Assembly: GCA_903851385.1 (NCBI GenBank)
Contig: CAINOC010000004.1
Span: forward strand, 1 to 64,000
DNA length: 64,000 nt
Source of the DNA: an uncultured Chlorobiaceae bacterium
Lineage (GTDB): Bacteria; Bacteroidota; Chlorobiia; Chlorobiales; Chlorobiaceae
Direction of reading: 5' to 3'
Below, piece by piece: positions 61,725 through 64,000 of this stretch. The notes beneath the pieces were generated by a model. That model saw nothing but the letters and a program-made list of their open reading frames with translations, did not search any database and was not told where the DNA came from. Every line of letters begins with the position of its first letter. Position 1 is the stretch's first letter. A program made the translations under genes and the position numbers.

Positions 61725-62054
61725 ATGTCTCGTTTTCTGTCAGCTGCACTGTGTGCACTCTTTGTTTGTTCAATGACCTCTATCGATGCCAAGGCTGATG
61801 CCAAAGCTGGTAAAGCTATTTATGACACCAACTGCGCAGCCTGCCACAAAGACGGCGTTATGGGCGCACCGAAATTAGGTGACAAGGCTGCATGGGCACC
61901 ACGCATCAAACAGGGTATTGCTGTATTGAACAACAATTCCATCAAAGGATTCAAGGGTAAAGTAGGAATGATGATGGCAAAAGGTGGTCATCCGAATCTC
62001 ACTGATGCACAGGTTGTCGATGCAGTAGCCTATATCGTTCATGCGAGCAAGTAA
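61725..62054 (+). CDS. Soluble cytochrome c-555
   Basis: A 109-residue precursor: signal peptide (about 1-24, ending AKA) and a mature part of about 85 residues with CAACH at 37-41 and the axial Met in GMMMAKGGHP. This matches the small periplasmic c-555 long known from Chlorobium, which carries electrons to the reaction centre. A GGGAGG ribosome site precedes the ATG. It follows the lipoprotein cytochrome by 80 bp and is closed by a strong terminator. Confidence 0.95.
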   Translation: MSRFLSAALCALFVCSMTSIDAKADAKAGKAIYDTNCAACHKDGVMGAPKLGDKAAWAPRIKQGIAVLNNNSIKGFKGKVGMMMAKGGHPNLTDAQVVDAVAYIVHASK

Positions 62055-62075
62055 GATTATTTGCTTATAAGGCGG

Positions 62076-62108
62076 AAAGGCGGGAAGATCTCCCGCCTTT
62101 TTGTTTTT
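62076..62108 (+). terminator. Rho-independent terminator after cytochrome c-555
   Basis: AAAGGCGGGA (62076-62085) pairs with TCCCGCCTTT (62091-62100) around a 5-nt loop and runs into TTGTTTTT. Strong intrinsic terminator. Confidence 0.92.
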
Positions 62109-62133
62109 CTGCCAAAAATCAGCCCATAACCGC

Positions 62134-62394
62134 ATGATGATGCTTCAAACAGAACACCTTGGCTATGCTGCCGGAATCATTACGACGCTGGCATTTTTGC
62201 CTCAGGCTTTAAGGATTTTCAGAACTAGGCAAACCCGTGATATCAGTCTGCTTTGGGCTTTTGCCATGAATCTCGGGATTATTCTCTGGCTTCTGTACGG
62301 TATTGTAAAAAACGATTTGCCTATCATTACCGCCAACAGTATCACTCTTGTTCTGCTCCTCTCCATTCTATACTGCAAAGTGCGCTTCAAATAG
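62134..62394 (+). CDS. SemiSWEET-type transporter (PQ-loop)
   Basis: An 86-residue protein with three membrane helices and the PQ motif in AFLPQALRIFRTRQTRDISL (about 21-40). SemiSWEETs dimerise to transport sugars; here the substrate is unknown. It lies between the cytochrome terminator and proC. Confidence 0.85.
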   Translation: MMMLQTEHLGYAAGIITTLAFLPQALRIFRTRQTRDISLLWAFAMNLGIILWLLYGIVKNDLPIITANSITLVLLLSILYCKVRFK

Positions 62395-62486
62395 AGAGTG
62401 CAAACAAACCCCGCAGGTGATGGTAAATCAGCGGAAAAAACGTAAATACCAGAACAGGCTACTCATTTTAATAATACAGTATTTCA

Positions 62487-63287
62487 ATGAATCAACTTCA
62501 TATCGGCTTTGTTGGAACAGGAAGAATTGCCCGGGCACTTATTGCGGGACTTAGCGGGAAAAAAAATACAGTCATGTCGGGCTTTGACAAGGATGCCTCG
62601 GCTCTGGCTTCCGTTGCTGCCGAATACCCCGTTCATCCCTGCCTCTCTATTGAAGCTATTGCTCATACGTCACAGGTCATTATCCTTGCCGTCAAACCCT
62701 ACCAGATTGCAGAGGTGCTTGCGGAACTGAAACCCGCTCTCAGTGCTGATCACCTGCTGATAAGCGTAGCAGCGGGAATTTCCTCAGAGTTTATCATACA
62801 GAACTCAATAGATACCCTTAAAGTTATCAGGGTAATGCCCAATACTCCAGCATTCGTTGGCGAAGGAATGACCGCGGTCAGCAAAGGAAAGATGGCTTCT
62901 GACGATGATGTAGCTCTTGCATGTGACCTGTTTAGCTCGATCGGTCGGGTAGCCATTCTCAATGAATCACAGATGGACGCTGCTACGGCACTCTCCGGCA
63001 GCGGACCGGCCTATATGTTCCATATTCTTGACGCTCTTGCCGAAGGAGGAGTGCAGTGCGGCCTTACCCATGAGGAAGCTCTCCTTTTAAGCGCTCAGAC
63101 CATGCTTGGGGCAGCAAAAATGGTGCTCTCCGGAGGGAAAAGCCCGGAAGTACTCAAACGGGAAGTCACAACACCGGGTGGAACTACAGAAGCTGGCCTG
63201 AAGGTTCTTGATGAAAAAAATATTCGGCAGATTCTGGTTGAAACAGTTGCAGCTGCTGCGGCACGATCCATGGAACTCATGAAATAA
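62487..63287 (+). CDS. proC: Pyrroline-5-carboxylate reductase
   Basis: Last step of proline synthesis, NAD(P)H-dependent. The 266-residue protein has the dinucleotide motif GFVGTGRIARALIAGL near residue 8, the VIRVMPNTPAFVGEGMTA segment, and the C-terminal signature EVTTPGGTTEAGLKVLD. 93 bp after the SemiSWEET gene; batD begins 5 bp after its stop. Confidence 0.95.
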   Translation: MNQLHIGFVGTGRIARALIAGLSGKKNTVMSGFDKDASALASVAAEYPVHPCLSIEAIAHTSQVIILAVKPYQIAEVLAELKPALSADHLLISVAAGISSEFIIQNSIDTLKVIRVMPNTPAFVGEGMTAVSKGKMASDDDVALACDLFSSIGRVAILNESQMDAATALSGSGPAYMFHILDALAEGGVQCGLTHEEALLLSAQTMLGAAKMVLSGGKSPEVLKREVTTPGGTTEAGLKVLDEKNIRQILVETVAAAAARSMELMK

Positions 63288-63292
63288 GCACT

Positions 63293-64000
63293 ATGAGAAA
63301 AGGCGTTGTTCGTACCCTATACGGAGCTTTATGCATGCTCGTGATAGGATTTACTTCTATTCCGGCAATCGCCAGAGCAGAAGTAAATCAGGCGAACAAA
63401 CTCTTTATTGCCTCCACGGTAAACAATAGCCTCCCTTATATAGGTCAGGAAATACTCCTGACCTATACGCTCTATTTTAAAGAGGCTGCACCGAAAATAT
63501 CCCATGAAACGGCCCCGTTGCTCAGGGGTGTCTGGACAAAGGAAACCGTTCCCGAGCGCTTCATTAAAAGCTCACCGACATCAATTCATGGTGAACTGTT
63601 CAGATATGCTGTTGTCAAGCAGTTCAAGCTTGTGCCTCTTCAAAGTGGCAAAATCACTGTTTCAGGATATAGCATTTTATGTAATCTGCCGCAGGATCAG
63701 GGTGCTTCCGGCTTTCAGGAGAGGCCTGAAACCCATGTACGGGTTACAGCACCTGACGTTGTTATCTCTGTTCGTACCCTTCCTGAACCAGTTCCTGCAG
63801 GATTCGCCGGGGCTGTCGGCACCTTTACGCAGGAGTTTGTTGCAGATAAGCTGAAGCTCAAAGCCGGAGAGCCAATATCACTAAAGCTTCTGCTCACGGG
63901 AACAGGAAGCCTGTTTACCCTTAAACTACCGGATATTCACCTTCCTGTAAGCTTTCGACAGAATCCTCCCGAAATAAACACATCGTTACAAGCAAATTCA
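63293..64000 (+). CDS. BatD oxygen-tolerance protein, N-terminal part (runs off window)
   Basis: The frame starts MRKGVVRTLYGALCM and stays open for 236 codons to the window edge. A signal peptide (about 1-30, ending ARA) is followed by beta-sandwich-like repeats. The segments AGFAGAVGTFTQEF and LKLKAGEPISLKLLLTGTGSLFTLKLPDI are typical of BatD. It is 5 bp after proC and 4.3 kb from the BatC-like gene. The C-terminal membrane helix is outside the window. Confidence 0.85.
   Translation, partial: MRKGVVRTLYGALCMLVIGFTSIPAIARAEVNQANKLFIASTVNNSLPYIGQEILLTYTLYFKEAAPKISHETAPLLRGVWTKETVPERFIKSSPTSIHGELFRYAVVKQFKLVPLQSGKITVSGYSILCNLPQDQGASGFQERPETHVRVTAPDVVISVRTLPEPVPAGFAGAVGTFTQEFVADKLKLKAGEPISLKLLLTGTGSLFTLKLPDIHLPVSFRQNPPEINTSLQANS

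Overview
The window reads as chromosomal DNA of a green sulfur bacterium (Chlorobi: Chlorobium/Pelodictyon/Chlorobaculum group). The main evidence is a complete dark-operative protochlorophyllide reductase operon (bchN-bchB-bchL), a soluble cytochrome c-555 of the type known from Chlorobium, an obligate-anaerobe style gene set, and the gene content overall. The species assignment is inference.

Layout. 1-136 is the 3' end of a group II intron cut by the window edge. 233-4000 (minus) holds bchN, bchB and bchL, closed by a 19-bp perfect terminator hairpin. 4119-9866 is mixed housekeeping: a thiamine-binding-like small protein, purA, engB, cysS, a mannose-1-phosphate guanylyltransferase and rsmG. 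9927-29827 (minus) is one nearly uninterrupted translation super-cluster, rpsL-rpsG-fusA-tuf-(S10)-(spc)-secY-map-infA-rpmJ-(alpha)-rpoA-rplQ, with a tRNA-Gly(UCC) gene between rplN and rplX. 30056-37656 (minus) is a compact surface-polysaccharide operon (three glycosyltransferases, a methyltransferase, a Wzx-type flippase, a YfhO-type membrane protein). 37681-41872 has HPr, a GNAT acetyltransferase, obg, xseB, gatB and a SYLF protein.

42091-54778 is the most rearranged part. It has a ClpB cut off at the start of its middle domain and next to a short dispersed-type repeat, followed by Bat/MoxR genes (batB, batA; then a BatD-like membrane protein, DUF58, MoxR). A toxin-antitoxin pair, a PepSY membrane protein with a small exported Cys-Cys protein, and an M16 lipoprotein peptidase separate the two Bat blocks. 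54846-64000 (mostly plus) holds tsaD, yajC, carA, a class V aminotransferase, a BatC-like TPR protein, a radical SAM enzyme, two tandem cytochromes c, a SemiSWEET, proC and the start of batD. The Bat system is thus spread over three loci within 20 kb.

I saw no CRISPR array, no rRNA and no complete insertion sequence. No gene-free stretch exceeds 300 bases; the longest (46138-46396 and 29828-30055) hold only presumptive regulatory DNA. The best candidates for a second look are the intron end, the truncated ClpB, the embedded tRNA, the dispersed Bat system and the radical SAM gene beside it.
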